Positions 44,989 through 53,952 of a DNA stretch of 64,000 nucleotides are shown here, one piece after another. The notes under the pieces were generated by a model that made no database searches, was not told the origin of the DNA, and worked only from the letters and a program-made list of their open reading frames with translations. The stretch lies in NCBI GenBank assembly GCA_009694375.1, contig SHVB01000005.1, positions 1-64,000 of the forward strand, given 5' to 3'. The position numbers and the translations under genes are program-made. The DNA comes from Acidimicrobiia bacterium. Lineage in GTDB: Bacteria; Actinomycetota; Acidimicrobiia; Acidimicrobiales; VFJN01. Numbering within the stretch: position 1 is the stretch's first letter; each line of letters begins with the position of its first letter.

Positions 44989-45005
44989 TCTGATGGATGG
45001 CCAGA
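44989..45005. promoter_or_regulatory. Weak candidate HIP-type operator before the Rv3548c-like gene
   Basis: TCTGATG-GAT-GGCCAGA matches the palindrome at 11 of 14 fixed positions and sits eight bases before the start of an SDR whose mycobacterial counterpart belongs to the same pathway. By score alone it could be chance. Confidence 0.3.
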
Positions 45006-45012
45006 TCCTGCC

Positions 45013-45939
45013 ATGCTGAAGCCCATGCCTGGCCTCTGTGATGGACGCATCGTAATCGTGACCGGTTCCGGCCGCGGACTGGGCCGAGCCCACGCCCTGG
45101 AACTAGCCCGCCAAGGCGCACGGGTGGTGGTGAACGATCTCGGCTGCGAACTCGATGGGTCCGGCGGCGGCACCGGGCCGGCTGGAGAGGTGGTGGACGA
45201 GATCCGTGCCGAAGGCGGCGAGGCTGTCGCCAACGGTGATGACGTAGCCAACTTCGACGGAGCCGGCCGCATGATTGCCGCCGCCATCGCGGCCTTCGGC
45301 GGGCTCGACGTGGTGGTCAACAACGCCGGTTTCGTGCGCGACCGTATGTTCGCCAACGCCGCCGAAGACGAATGGGACGCGGTGGTGCGCGTGCACCTCA
45401 AGGGCCACTTCGCGGTGGCCCGCCACGCCGCCGCCCACTGGCGCGACCAAGCCAAGGCGGGCACGCCCGTCGATGCTCGGATCATCAACACCAGTTCCGG
45501 TGCAGGCATCCTCGGATCGGTTGGTCAAGCCGCCTACTCCGCCGCCAAGGCCGGGATCGCCACCCTCACCCTGGTGCAAGCCGCCGAACTGGGCCGCTAC
45601 GGGGTGACCGCCAACGCCCTGTGCCCCGCCGCCCGCACCCGGATGACCGAGGGAGTGTTCACCGAGATGATGGCTACCCCTGATCAGCCCGATGCCTTCG
45701 ACGCCATGGCTCCGGAAAACGTGTCGCCTCTGGTGGCCTGGCTGGCCTCTCCCCGATCCGCCCACATCACCGGCCGCATGTTCGAAGTAGAAGGTGGCCA
45801 CGTGGGCCTCGCCACCGGCTGGCAGCACGGCCCCGCCGCGGACAAAGGCGACCGATGGGAGGCCGCCGAGTTGGGAGAGGTCATTGATGGTCTGATCGCC
45901 GAGGCTCCCGAGCCCACGCCGGTCTACGGCACCCAGTAG
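45013..45939 (+). CDS. Short-chain dehydrogenase, Rv3548c-like (HSD17B4-type)
   Basis: 308 residues. TGSGRGLGRAHALELARQGA, VVVNDLGCELDGSGGG, VVVNNAGFVRDRMF and YSAAK catalytic motif. The DLG-x3-DGSG stretch marks the group of multifunctional 17-beta-HSD4-like 3-hydroxyacyl-CoA dehydrogenases; by recall it closely matches Rv3548c, next to Rv3549c in M. tuberculosis. Likely oxidises a 3-hydroxyacyl-CoA in steroid or fatty acid breakdown. An ATG four codons in is an alternative start. Confidence 0.87.
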   Translation: MLKPMPGLCDGRIVIVTGSGRGLGRAHALELARQGARVVVNDLGCELDGSGGGTGPAGEVVDEIRAEGGEAVANGDDVANFDGAGRMIAAAIAAFGGLDVVVNNAGFVRDRMFANAAEDEWDAVVRVHLKGHFAVARHAAAHWRDQAKAGTPVDARIINTSSGAGILGSVGQAAYSAAKAGIATLTLVQAAELGRYGVTANALCPAARTRMTEGVFTEMMATPDQPDAFDAMAPENVSPLVAWLASPRSAHITGRMFEVEGGHVGLATGWQHGPAADKGDRWEAAELGEVIDGLIAEAPEPTPVYGTQ

Positions 45940-46012
45940 CCAACGGCCGAGCCGGCCGCCACCGTCGTGCTGCTAGTTTCGAGCCCAGTCGGCGAACGGG
46001 AAAGTGGGCCGC

Positions 46013-46801
46013 ATGGAACACCATTTGGACTGGTCGAGCGACAATGAGTTCACCCTCGATGGAGTGAGTTATCTCTCGACTTTCATCCTCACTCCGGAAA
46101 CGAATGCCGCCCAATCCCCGGGCCAAATGTTCCTGATCAAACCTCGGTCCCAAGTGGAGCACTACGTAGCGATGATCGAGGCCATCCAGCCGCGATTTAT
46201 TCTCGAGTTGGGGATCTACAAAGGCGGCAGTACCGCGCTCCTGGCCCAACTCGCCAAACCGGAAAAACTCGTCGCCATCGAACTACGGGATTCGTGTCGG
46301 CCGCTAGACAAGTTCATCAGAACCCACTCGCTCGAGGAGGTGATCGTGCCCATCTATGGCGTGAACCAGTCCGATGTGGTGGCGCTCGACACCATCGTCC
46401 AACGCGAGTTTGACGGCCATCCGATCGACCTCATCATCGACGACGCCTCTCACCTGCTCGCCGAAACCAAAGCGAGCTTCAACCGCCTCTTTCCCCACCT
46501 CCGACCCGGGGGCCTCTACGTGATCGAGGACTGGGCCTGGTCGGTCAACCCCTGGGGCATGCCGCTTCCCGCACGCCTCCAGGGCACATCACCCCTGTCT
46601 TCCTTCATCACCGAGTTGGTCTTCGCCTCCGCCTGTCTCCCCCGATGCATCGCCGAGATCACCATCGATGCCCATAAGGCCATCGTGCGACGCGGCACCC
46701 GCAACATGGACCCAGCGGTCTTCGACGTCTCCGCCCACTTCGACCCGATATCCCGCCAGATGGTGGACGCCCTCTCGCCGTTTGTCACCGCGACGGACTA
46801 G
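46013..46801 (+). CDS. CmcI-like class I methyltransferase
   Basis: 262 residues. FILELGIYKGGSTALLAQL is a SAM-binding loop of the cephalosporin-hydroxylase/CmcI and rhamnosyl-methyltransferase group; DLIIDDASHLLAETKASFN provides the metal/acid site and PHLRPGGLYVIEDW the following strand. The ATG chosen has GGGAAAG eight bases upstream; a GTG three codons earlier is less likely. Substrate unknown, possibly a sugar of the cell surface. Confidence 0.82.
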   Translation: MEHHLDWSSDNEFTLDGVSYLSTFILTPETNAAQSPGQMFLIKPRSQVEHYVAMIEAIQPRFILELGIYKGGSTALLAQLAKPEKLVAIELRDSCRPLDKFIRTHSLEEVIVPIYGVNQSDVVALDTIVQREFDGHPIDLIIDDASHLLAETKASFNRLFPHLRPGGLYVIEDWAWSVNPWGMPLPARLQGTSPLSSFITELVFASACLPRCIAEITIDAHKAIVRRGTRNMDPAVFDVSAHFDPISRQMVDALSPFVTATD

Positions 46802-46802
46802 C

Positions 46803-46823
46803 AACGGGGCGCGGCGGCCCGTT
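46803..46823. terminator. Hairpin between convergent genes
   Basis: AACGGG/CCCGTT arms with a nine-base loop directly after the methyltransferase stop and before the stop of the convergent ABC ATPase gene. Confidence 0.4.
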
Positions 46824-46832
46824 CCGATGACC

Positions 46833-47528
46833 TCACGACCCGACCAAACGGAGGACCTCGGCCGGGGTGGCCGGACCGTCATGCACAACCTCTCCATCGC
46901 GCAGCGCAATGCACCGTCCCACCCGCTCCACAAAACCGGCATCGTGGGTCGCCACCACGATGGCCCGGCCATGACCATGTAACTCGTCGAAGATGCCAAG
47001 AAGGGCATCCTTACCAGGAGCATCCAGACCCACGAAGGGCTCATCCACCATCAGGAGATCGAACGGCCGCACCAAGGCCAAGGCAATAGACGTCTTCTGG
47101 CGCAGGCCACGACTAAAGCGAGCCGGGAGGTCGTCGGCCCGCGCCGCGAGGCCCACCCGCTCCACCAGTTCGTTGAAGTCGTCGCGGGTGGCGTGCACTC
47201 CGTGTAAGGCGGACACATAGGCCAGATGCTCTTGCACCGAAAGGTCGTCGTAGAGCACCGGCTCATCGGGCAGGAAACTCAGGGCGGCCCGGGCGTCGGA
47301 ACTGCCCGCCGGGGCGCCATTGATGGTGATTTCACCGTCGGTCAGTTCCAACAGGCCCGAGGCGAGCCTCAGAAACGTGGACTTTCCGCTGCCGTTGTGG
47401 CCCACCAGAGCCACCAACGTTCCCGCCGAGATCTGCAGGTCGAGAGGCGCCAAGGCCACCAGGTCGGCGTATGTTTTGCTGGCCTGCTCAGCCACCAGGA
47501 GCGCGGGGGTGGGATCAGGGCTTGGCAT
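46833..47528 (-). CDS. ABC transporter ATP-binding protein (ABC-2 type exporter)
   Basis: 231 residues. Walker A GHNGSGKST, signature region FSRGLRQKTSIALAL (an FSRG variant of LSGG), Walker B LLMVDEPFVGLD and switch His in VATHD. The FSRGLRQK form is typical of ATPases that work with ABC-2-type permeases. It overlaps the upstream permease gene by 14 bases, so the pair forms one transporter, probably an exporter of unknown substrate. Confidence 0.88.
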   Translation of the reverse strand: MPSPDPTPALLVAEQASKTYADLVALAPLDLQISAGTLVALVGHNGSGKSTFLRLASGLLELTDGEITINGAPAGSSDARAALSFLPDEPVLYDDLSVQEHLAYVSALHGVHATRDDFNELVERVGLAARADDLPARFSRGLRQKTSIALALVRPFDLLMVDEPFVGLDAPGKDALLGIFDELHGHGRAIVVATHDAGFVERVGRCIALRDGEVVHDGPATPAEVLRLVGS

Positions 47529-49134
47529 GAGCCATCTCCATCTGGGAACGCCACCAGGTTCCGATGTCTGCACGCACCCGCACCCACCCACAGATGAGAC
47601 CGAACACCAATATCACGAGGGGAACGATACGGACACCACCGGTGATCGGCGCCAGTCCCTGCTCTTGCGCCCGGTGAGCGAAGAACACCGGGGTGACGCC
47701 GAGAATGGCGATCGCGGGCGGCCACACCGTGCGGAAGGCCAACCGCATCCCCTGCGCTTCGGGCGGGGCCAGTGACCAGTTTCCGCCCACGCTGGGGGCC
47801 GAGGCCAACACACTCACGAGCGCGCCGCCGAGGCCACCGAGGGCCAACGGCACGAAGGCCACCGCCCCCGCTTCGAGGGGCAACTGCGCCCGACCGGGAA
47901 CCATGGCGACCGCCAGCGCGATGGCCGCCACCGCCAACTGGGTGAGAACCGCCACGGGGACGTGACGGAGATGGATTTCGCCCGCTTCCAGGGGCGTGGC
48001 ATCCCGGCGGCTGGGATGGTCCACCTCCTGAGCCAGCGGCTCCACCGAATCAAGACCGGCGATGAACAGCGCCATGCCCGCCACGATGACCAGCGGCGTC
48101 GTGCCCGACCAGATCCCCCGCAGGCACAGCCCGATCACCGCCGCCAGCAGCACCAGCCGAGCCACCCGGGCGGCCGGCCAGCGCATCAGCCCCCGGAGCC
48201 CCCGAACGAAGACCGGCCACCGTCCGGTACCGTTCACGGCGAGTCCAACCCAAGGTCGCAGCCGGGGCAACTCCATGGCGAGTTGACGCCGCAACACGAT
48301 CACGGTGCGCACATCCTGCAGGGTGGCGGCGAAGCGAAGCTGGCCCACCAGCGTGGACCGCCGCTCGGCTGCCTCGAGCGATAGCCGACCGAGGAGGCGC
48401 ATTCCTACCAACAGCGCCACCCCGGCCACCACTACCGGGACCAGGCCGGCGAGATCCACCCGTAAGGGCCACAGCACCAAGTCGCCAAAGGTAGAGGTGG
48501 CGCTGAAGCCGATCACGCCGGTGCCATCGGCGATGACCAGGCCGATGAGCACCACCCCCACCAGCGAGGCGACCCCGCGCGGCAGGCGGGTACCGCCCGC
48601 CAGTAGCGCACTGCCAACGCACAGCGCGACCAGGACAAGGCCGGCCAAGGCACCCGTGGCGATCCACGCCACCCGCCCGCCGTCGAGCCGATTGGTGGCC
48701 AAGTTGCCGGCGATGGCTCCCACCACGATCCCCACGAACGTCACGAAGCGGAGTTGCCGGACGGCCGGGGCCCGCAGTGCGGTGGTGCGGTCCACCGGAG
48801 CGAGCAGCACATGACGGACCTCGGTGCGCTCCAGGGCCAGCGGTCCCCCCCGGCTGCCCGAGCGCAGCCCGAGCGCAATCGCAAACGCCGCCAGCCCGCC
48901 CAACCAGCCCGGGCCGTGGGCGAGCAACCCGGCGGTCTGCGAAGCGCTCAAGGGATCGTCGCCCACCGCCCCGGAGGCGAACAGCACGATCACCAGGCCT
49001 ACGATGGCGGTGGTGTACGCCTGATAGAGGGCATCGATCCAATGGATGTCGGCGGTGCGCTTCTGGCGCCGAAACCGCCGCCAGTCTCGCAGCGTCCCTT
49101 CGAGGTCCGCATCGGGGTTCGCTACAGCCAGCAC
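47515..49134 (-). CDS. ABC-2-type membrane permease
   Basis: 539 residues, GTG start. About eleven to twelve hydrophobic segments (e.g. AIVGLVIVLFASGAVG, IVAGMALFIAGLDSV, IVPLVILVFGLICGWV) around hydrophilic loops. No simple permease family motif is recognised; the assignment rests on membrane topology and on the overlapping ATPase gene downstream. A DHPSRRDATPLEAGEIHLRH loop is of the kind seen in actinobacterial ABC-2 permeases. Confidence 0.7.
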   Translation of the reverse strand: MLAVANPDADLEGTLRDWRRFRRQKRTADIHWIDALYQAYTTAIVGLVIVLFASGAVGDDPLSASQTAGLLAHGPGWLGGLAAFAIALGLRSGSRGGPLALERTEVRHVLLAPVDRTTALRAPAVRQLRFVTFVGIVVGAIAGNLATNRLDGGRVAWIATGALAGLVLVALCVGSALLAGGTRLPRGVASLVGVVLIGLVIADGTGVIGFSATSTFGDLVLWPLRVDLAGLVPVVVAGVALLVGMRLLGRLSLEAAERRSTLVGQLRFAATLQDVRTVIVLRRQLAMELPRLRPWVGLAVNGTGRWPVFVRGLRGLMRWPAARVARLVLLAAVIGLCLRGIWSGTTPLVIVAGMALFIAGLDSVEPLAQEVDHPSRRDATPLEAGEIHLRHVPVAVLTQLAVAAIALAVAMVPGRAQLPLEAGAVAFVPLALGGLGGALVSVLASAPSVGGNWSLAPPEAQGMRLAFRTVWPPAIAILGVTPVFFAHRAQEQGLAPITGGVRIVPLVILVFGLICGWVRVRADIGTWWRSQMEMAHAKP

Positions 49135-49226
49135 ACGGCGACGCTAAACGAGGCGATGAACCAACCGACAATCTCCGCCGCGGCCCCGGCGGATCAGACC
49201 GATCCGCCGAGAGAATCCCCCGGTGG

Positions 49227-50429
49227 CTACGACAGACGCTCGATCACCATGGCCATACCCTGGCCTCCACCGACACACATGGACTCGAGGCCGTAGCGGC
49301 CGCCAGTATCGTCAAGGCCGTTGATCAGCGTGGTCATGATGCGCGCTCCGGTCATGCCGAAGGGGTGACCCAGGGCGATGGCCCCACCGTTCACGTTCAG
49401 CTTCTCCGGGTCGATGTTGAGATGCTTCATCGAAGGGATCACCTGGGCCGCGAAGGCTTCATTGATCTCCACGAGGTCGATGTCTTCGATGGTGAGCCCG
49501 GCCCGGCCGAGGGCCTGGCGGATAGCCGCCACCGGACCCATGCCCATGATCTCGGGGTTCAATCCGGTGACCCCGGACGACACGATACGGGCGAGCGGAG
49601 TGAGCCCGAGGGCTGCGGCCCGGGTGTCGCTCATCACAACCACGGCGGCGGCGCCGTCGTTCAGTGGGCAGGCATTGCCGGCGGTGACCTGGCCATCGGG
49701 GCGGAACACCGGCTTGAGTTCGGCCAGTTTCTCGGCGGTGGTACCGGCGCGAGGGCCGTCGTCCTTACTCACCACAGTGCCGTCAGCGAGCGTGACCGGC
49801 GTGATCTCTCGGTCGAAGAAGCCCCGTTCCTGGGCGGCGACGGCTCGCTGCTGCGAGCGGGCCCCCCACTCGTCCATCTCCTCACGGGTCACGCCTTCAG
49901 AGAGGACCACGTTCTCGGCGGTCTGACCCATGGCGATGTAGATGTCGGGAAGACCAACCGGCGGCGCCCAAGAGGGGGCACCCCCGGTGCGCTCGGCGGT
50001 GGTGGCCTCGGCGTCGGCGAAGAGGACGTTGTGCGGGCCGGTGTCGGACGCCCCGTGCAGGTAGCGGCTCACCGTCTCCACGCCGGCGGCGACGAACACG
50101 TCGCCCTCGCCGGCCTTGATGGCGTGGGCGGCCATCCGAATGGTCTGGAGCGAGGACGAGCAGTACCGGTTCACCGTTACCCCCGGTACGTCAGGGAGAC
50201 CAGCGAGCAGCGCCGCCACCCGCCCGATGTTGTAGCCCGCCTCGCCACCGGGCTGACCGCAACCGAGAATGACGTCTTCAACCGTCTGCGGATCGAGCGA
50301 TGGAACCTTCTCCAGAACGGACTTGATGATGAAGCCCGCCAGATCGTCGGGGCGGCATTCAGTCATGCTCCCCTTGTTGGCCCGGCCAATGGGGGTGCGG
50401 GCGGTGGCGACAATGACAGCTTCGGGCAT
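49227..50429 (-). CDS. Acetyl-CoA acetyltransferase, FadA3-like thiolase
   Basis: 400 residues. Nucleophile Cys in VTVNRYCSSSLQTIRMAAHA, NVNGGAIALGHPFGMTGAR, and catalytic Cys in GLESMCVGGGQGMAMVIERL. By recall it is close to mycobacterial FadA3 (Rv1074c). The start is fixed by a strong AAGGAGG six bases upstream; the open frame extends 70 codons further but without family similarity. Catalyses the last step of beta-oxidation or makes acetoacetyl-CoA. Confidence 0.92.
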   Translation of the reverse strand: MPEAVIVATARTPIGRANKGSMTECRPDDLAGFIIKSVLEKVPSLDPQTVEDVILGCGQPGGEAGYNIGRVAALLAGLPDVPGVTVNRYCSSSLQTIRMAAHAIKAGEGDVFVAAGVETVSRYLHGASDTGPHNVLFADAEATTAERTGGAPSWAPPVGLPDIYIAMGQTAENVVLSEGVTREEMDEWGARSQQRAVAAQERGFFDREITPVTLADGTVVSKDDGPRAGTTAEKLAELKPVFRPDGQVTAGNACPLNDGAAAVVVMSDTRAAALGLTPLARIVSSGVTGLNPEIMGMGPVAAIRQALGRAGLTIEDIDLVEINEAFAAQVIPSMKHLNIDPEKLNVNGGAIALGHPFGMTGARIMTTLINGLDDTGGRYGLESMCVGGGQGMAMVIERLS

Positions 50430-50541
50430 GGGAGCCCTCCTTGAGCAGAACGGAGTAGGACGGGGTGGAGTTTGGTCGGAGACTGCCACTGCGGCCAGTT
50501 CAGCCTTGATCTCGCCCCCGCCTCGCCTACCGTAAGGCCTC

Positions 50542-51906
50542 ATGTCGTTGTTCGAAGATCCCAACGTGGGCAGCCCGGCCGAGGTCACCTGGTCGGTCTC
50601 CGACCTCGCCGTAGCCATCGACCAAGCGTTGCGCTCCACCTTCAGCGACGAGGTGTGGGTTCGAGGCGAGATCCGAGATCTCTCGCGCCCGCAGTCAGGT
50701 CACGTCTACCTCACCCTCACCGACCCAGCCGCCCCGGGCGCGGCGATGGGATCCGGAGCCTCCATCTCAGTCATGCTGCACGCGCGCCAAAAGCCGGCGG
50801 TGAACGCCACCCTTACCGGGGCCGGCGACACCGTTCGCATGACTGCCGGCACCGACGTGCGCATCCGGGGTCGGCTGCGCTGGTACGCCCCGCGCGGACA
50901 ACTCCAACTCCAGATGACCGCCATCGATCCGGCGTACACGCTGGGTCAGTTGGAACTGGCCCGAGCCGAACTCCTGCATCGCCTCGAAGGGGAAGGCCTC
51001 CTGCAGGCCAACGGCCTGCTTCCCGTCCCCCTGGCCCCCCTGCGCATCGGATTGATCACCAGCGTGGGCAGCGCCGCCGAGGCCGACTTTCTCGATGAAC
51101 TCCGTCGCAGTGGCTTCGCCTTCAAGGTGCTGCAGGCCGACACTCGGGTGCAAGGCATGGACGCTCCCCGGTCGATTGCGTCGGCGCTTCGGATGCTGGG
51201 CACCCACCGCCCCGATGTGATCGCGCTGGTGCGCGGCGGCGGAGCCCGCACCGACTTGGCGGCCTTCGACGACGAAGCGGTGGCACGCGCCATCGCAGCG
51301 GCGCCGGTTCCCGTGTTCACCGGAATCGGTCACGAAACCGACTCGTCGATCGCCGACGACGTTGGCCACACCCCCGCCAAGACCCCCACCGCCTGCGCCG
51401 GACTGCTGGTGGCCCGGGTACAGGAGGTGACCGATGCCCTCGCGAGCGCCTGGAGGGCCATTGCCGGACAGGCCACCCGCACGGTGGCCCACCATGACCA
51501 GCAACTCGACCGCCACGCCAGCGATCTTCACCGGGTGGGCCGCCTGGCGCTCGAAACCGCCGACCGGGGCCTCGCCAACTATCGGGAGCGGGTCGCGGGC
51601 GGGGCGCGCTCCCACCTCCGGGCGGCGGAGGTCACCGTGGGCACCCGCCAGCGCCGCCTCACCCACCGGGCCCCCCGAGTAACCACCGAAGCCGACCGCG
51701 TGCTCCAGAGTATCGAAGCGCGCGTTCGTGCCCTCGATCCCGAACGCGCCCTGGCGCGGGGCTGGTCCATCACTCGCACCGCCGATGGCCAGGTGGTGCG
51801 CCACCCCCGCGAGGTAGGTGCCGGCGACGCGCTCGTGACGGTGCTGGCAGGAGGAACGGTGCGTTCCACGGTGACGGAAACCTCTACGGTGTCAACCAAT
51901 GGCTGA
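50542..51906 (+). CDS. xseA: Exodeoxyribonuclease VII large subunit
   Basis: 454 residues. N-terminal OB-fold (VRGEIRDLSRPQSGHVYLTL) followed by the catalytic domain with IGLITSVGSAAEADFLDELR, VIALVRGGGARTDLAAFDDE, VFTGIGHETDSSIADDV and KTPTACAGLL, and a long C-terminal coiled-coil region. It degrades single-stranded DNA together with XseB. xseB starts eight bases before its stop, fixing the operon. Confidence 0.96.
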   Translation: MSLFEDPNVGSPAEVTWSVSDLAVAIDQALRSTFSDEVWVRGEIRDLSRPQSGHVYLTLTDPAAPGAAMGSGASISVMLHARQKPAVNATLTGAGDTVRMTAGTDVRIRGRLRWYAPRGQLQLQMTAIDPAYTLGQLELARAELLHRLEGEGLLQANGLLPVPLAPLRIGLITSVGSAAEADFLDELRRSGFAFKVLQADTRVQGMDAPRSIASALRMLGTHRPDVIALVRGGGARTDLAAFDDEAVARAIAAAPVPVFTGIGHETDSSIADDVGHTPAKTPTACAGLLVARVQEVTDALASAWRAIAGQATRTVAHHDQQLDRHASDLHRVGRLALETADRGLANYRERVAGGARSHLRAAEVTVGTRQRRLTHRAPRVTTEADRVLQSIEARVRALDPERALARGWSITRTADGQVVRHPREVGAGDALVTVLAGGTVRSTVTETSTVSTNG

Positions 51907-52129
51907 TGCCCCCACCCCCGACGAGATCGGTTACGCCGAGGCCCTTGGCGAACTCGAAACGATTCTCACCGAAATCGAGGACGACACCGTCGACGTGGAC
52001 GTGCTGGCCACCCGAGTGAAACGAGCCGCCGAGTTACTCCGTATCTGTCGCGATCGAATCACCGCCGCCCAGGTGGAGGTCACCCAGATCGTCGCCGAAC
52101 TCGAGCCCGAGTCCACCCCCGAGGGCTAA
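51899..52129 (+). CDS. xseB: Exodeoxyribonuclease VII small subunit
   Basis: 76 residues, the normal size. YAEALGELETILTEIEDDTVDVDVL and RAAELLRICRDRI form the two-helix hairpin typical of XseB. Several copies bind along the XseA coiled coil and regulate nuclease activity. Overlaps the end of xseA. Confidence 0.95.
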   Translation: MADAPTPDEIGYAEALGELETILTEIEDDTVDVDVLATRVKRAAELLRICRDRITAAQVEVTQIVAELEPESTPEG

Positions 52130-52192
52130 GGCCGTCCCGCCGCAGGCCGAGGGGTGCGACCAAACCGACGTGGATCACCGTGCCCTTCTACG

Positions 52193-53269
52193 ATGCGGCT
52201 CACCATGGTTCACCCCCCTGTCCCCGTTCCCTTGGGCCTCCTCACGGTGGCCGATCGGGTGGAGGACCGCATCGCTGCGCTCCTGGCGGCCGAGTGCCTC
52301 CGCTGGGGCGCCCTCAGCCCGGAATTGATCGATCCTCTCAATTCCCTCCACGCTCTCGTTCGTAATGGCGGCAAGCGCCTTCGGCCCGCCTTTTGTTACT
52401 GGGGATTCCGGGCCGTCGGGGGCGATGCCGACGATGACCGGGTGATTGATGCCGGGGCCGCCTTCGAGATGCTCCAGGCCTTCGCTCTCGTCCACGATGA
52501 TGTGATGGACGGTTCCGCCACCCGCCGCGGCGCTCGCACCGCCCACCTCGATTTCGTCGATCGGCACCTGGACTCGGCGTGGCGGGGCGAGCCTCGCCGC
52601 TTCGGAGAGGGGGTGGCGATCCTCATCGGCGACCTCGCTCACGTGTACGCCGACAAACTCCTGCGCGGCAGCGGTCCGGAGGTGCTGACCCTGTGGGACG
52701 AACTGCGGGTGGAACTCAACATCGGGCAGTACCTCGACATTGTCGGCACTGCTCGCGGCGACACAGACTTGGAGTCGGCCCGTCGTATCGCTCGCTATAA
52801 GTCCGGCAAGTACACCATCGAGCGTCCCCTGCACCTCGGGGCCGCCCTCGCCGGGCGATTCGAAGAGTTTGAAGCGCCCTTGAGCGCCTACGGCGACCCG
52901 TTGGGCGAGGCATTCCAACTGCGCGACGATCTGCTCGGCGCCTTCGGTGAGGCGGCCCGCACCGGCAAACCGGTGGGCGACGACCTGCGCGAAGGCAAGC
53001 CCACCCCCCTACTGGCGCTAGCCGTGGCGGCGGCGACGGGGGCACAGGCAGCGGTGCTACAAGAGGTGGGCAACCAAGACCTCTCGCCGGAGGCGGTGGA
53101 CCGGATCCAAGCGGTGTTAATCGACACCGGTGCCCGGGACCAGAGCGAGGCCACCATCGATGCGCTGACCGGCCGGGCGATCGCCGCCATTGAGGCCGCT
53201 CCGATCGATCCCGAGGCGCGGACGGCCCTCACGGAACTCGCCGAGTTCGTGGCCTGGCGCGACACCTGA
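52193..53269 (+). CDS. Polyprenyl diphosphate synthase (trans-isoprenyl type)
   Basis: 358 residues. First Asp-rich motif in ALVHDDVMDGSATRRG, second in FQLRDDLLGAFG; GGKRLRPAFCYWGF is the conserved substrate-binding region. It makes C15-C20 or longer prenyl diphosphates for carotenoids, quinones or lipid carriers. The start is uncertain between two nearby in-frame ATGs, neither with a strong ribosome site. Neighbours give no clue to product length; the residues before the first Asp motif are AFEMLQAFAL, with a large residue that suggests a geranylgeranyl-range product, which is a tentative reading. Confidence 0.92.
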   Translation: MRLTMVHPPVPVPLGLLTVADRVEDRIAALLAAECLRWGALSPELIDPLNSLHALVRNGGKRLRPAFCYWGFRAVGGDADDDRVIDAGAAFEMLQAFALVHDDVMDGSATRRGARTAHLDFVDRHLDSAWRGEPRRFGEGVAILIGDLAHVYADKLLRGSGPEVLTLWDELRVELNIGQYLDIVGTARGDTDLESARRIARYKSGKYTIERPLHLGAALAGRFEEFEAPLSAYGDPLGEAFQLRDDLLGAFGEAARTGKPVGDDLREGKPTPLLALAVAAATGAQAAVLQEVGNQDLSPEAVDRIQAVLIDTGARDQSEATIDALTGRAIAAIEAAPIDPEARTALTELAEFVAWRDT

Positions 53270-53292
53270 GCGCGGCGGGGTCGCCCGAAGGG

Positions 53293-53952
53293 TCAGGGGC
53301 GAGCGAATAACACCAGCGCGTCGGGGAGGGTCCCCTCGATCACTCCGGGTTCTTGCACAACCGCTTCCAGCCACGGGGGCCGGTTGACCCCCACTACGGC
53401 CAGGGCCGTGTCGAGGCCACTCCGGGTGCTGGCCTGGCGAGCGAAGGTGGCCGCGTAATCCGGTGGGCGCACATCTCGGGTGAGTTCATAAAGGGCCCAG
53501 GGATCGGGCGTACCGCCCGGCGGGGGGGCACCCACTGCGGTGGGCACCGCGGGGGAGGCAGGGCTCGGTCCGCCCCCGGCCAGGCCAGGGCCATCAGCGA
53601 GGATGGCCCCGCGCACCTCTTCGGCCCGACCGCCCGCCGCCAACAGGCCCACGTAGGCCCCGAGGCCGCGGCCGTAGAGGGTGACCGCACCCAGATGGGC
53701 GATGGCGACGTCGACGTCGCCCATGAGGGCCTCGCAGAAGTAGCCGGCCCCGATGGCCACGTCGGAGTCGCCGTGGCCGGCTAGATCCAGGGCCCACACC
53801 GCCCCCGGCCAGGCCGCCAGATGCGACGGCACCGCACTCGGTGACCGTTCGGCGAGTCCGTGCAGAAGCAGGAGAGGCCTACCGGCCGCCGGGCGCAGTT
53901 CGTGCAGGGCCAGTTCGATCCGGTTATGACGGAGACGCACCGAAGCGTTCAT
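53293..53952 (-). CDS. Alpha/beta-hydrolase-like protein without the catalytic Ser
   Basis: 219 residues. LLLLHGLAERSP and ALDLAGHGDSD are typical of the fold, but the nucleophile elbow, normally G-x-S-x-G, reads G94-R-G-L-G, so the Ser is replaced by Gly96. The protein is also short at the end. It may be a non-catalytic relative. The start overlaps the stop of the upstream hydrolase gene (ATGA), so the two are produced together and might interact. Confidence 0.8.
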   Translation of the reverse strand: MNASVRLRHNRIELALHELRPAAGRPLLLLHGLAERSPSAVPSHLAAWPGAVWALDLAGHGDSDVAIGAGYFCEALMGDVDVAIAHLGAVTLYGRGLGAYVGLLAAGGRAEEVRGAILADGPGLAGGGPSPASPAVPTAVGAPPPGGTPDPWALYELTRDVRPPDYAATFARQASTRSGLDTALAVVGVNRPPWLEAVVQEPGVIEGTLPDALVLFARP

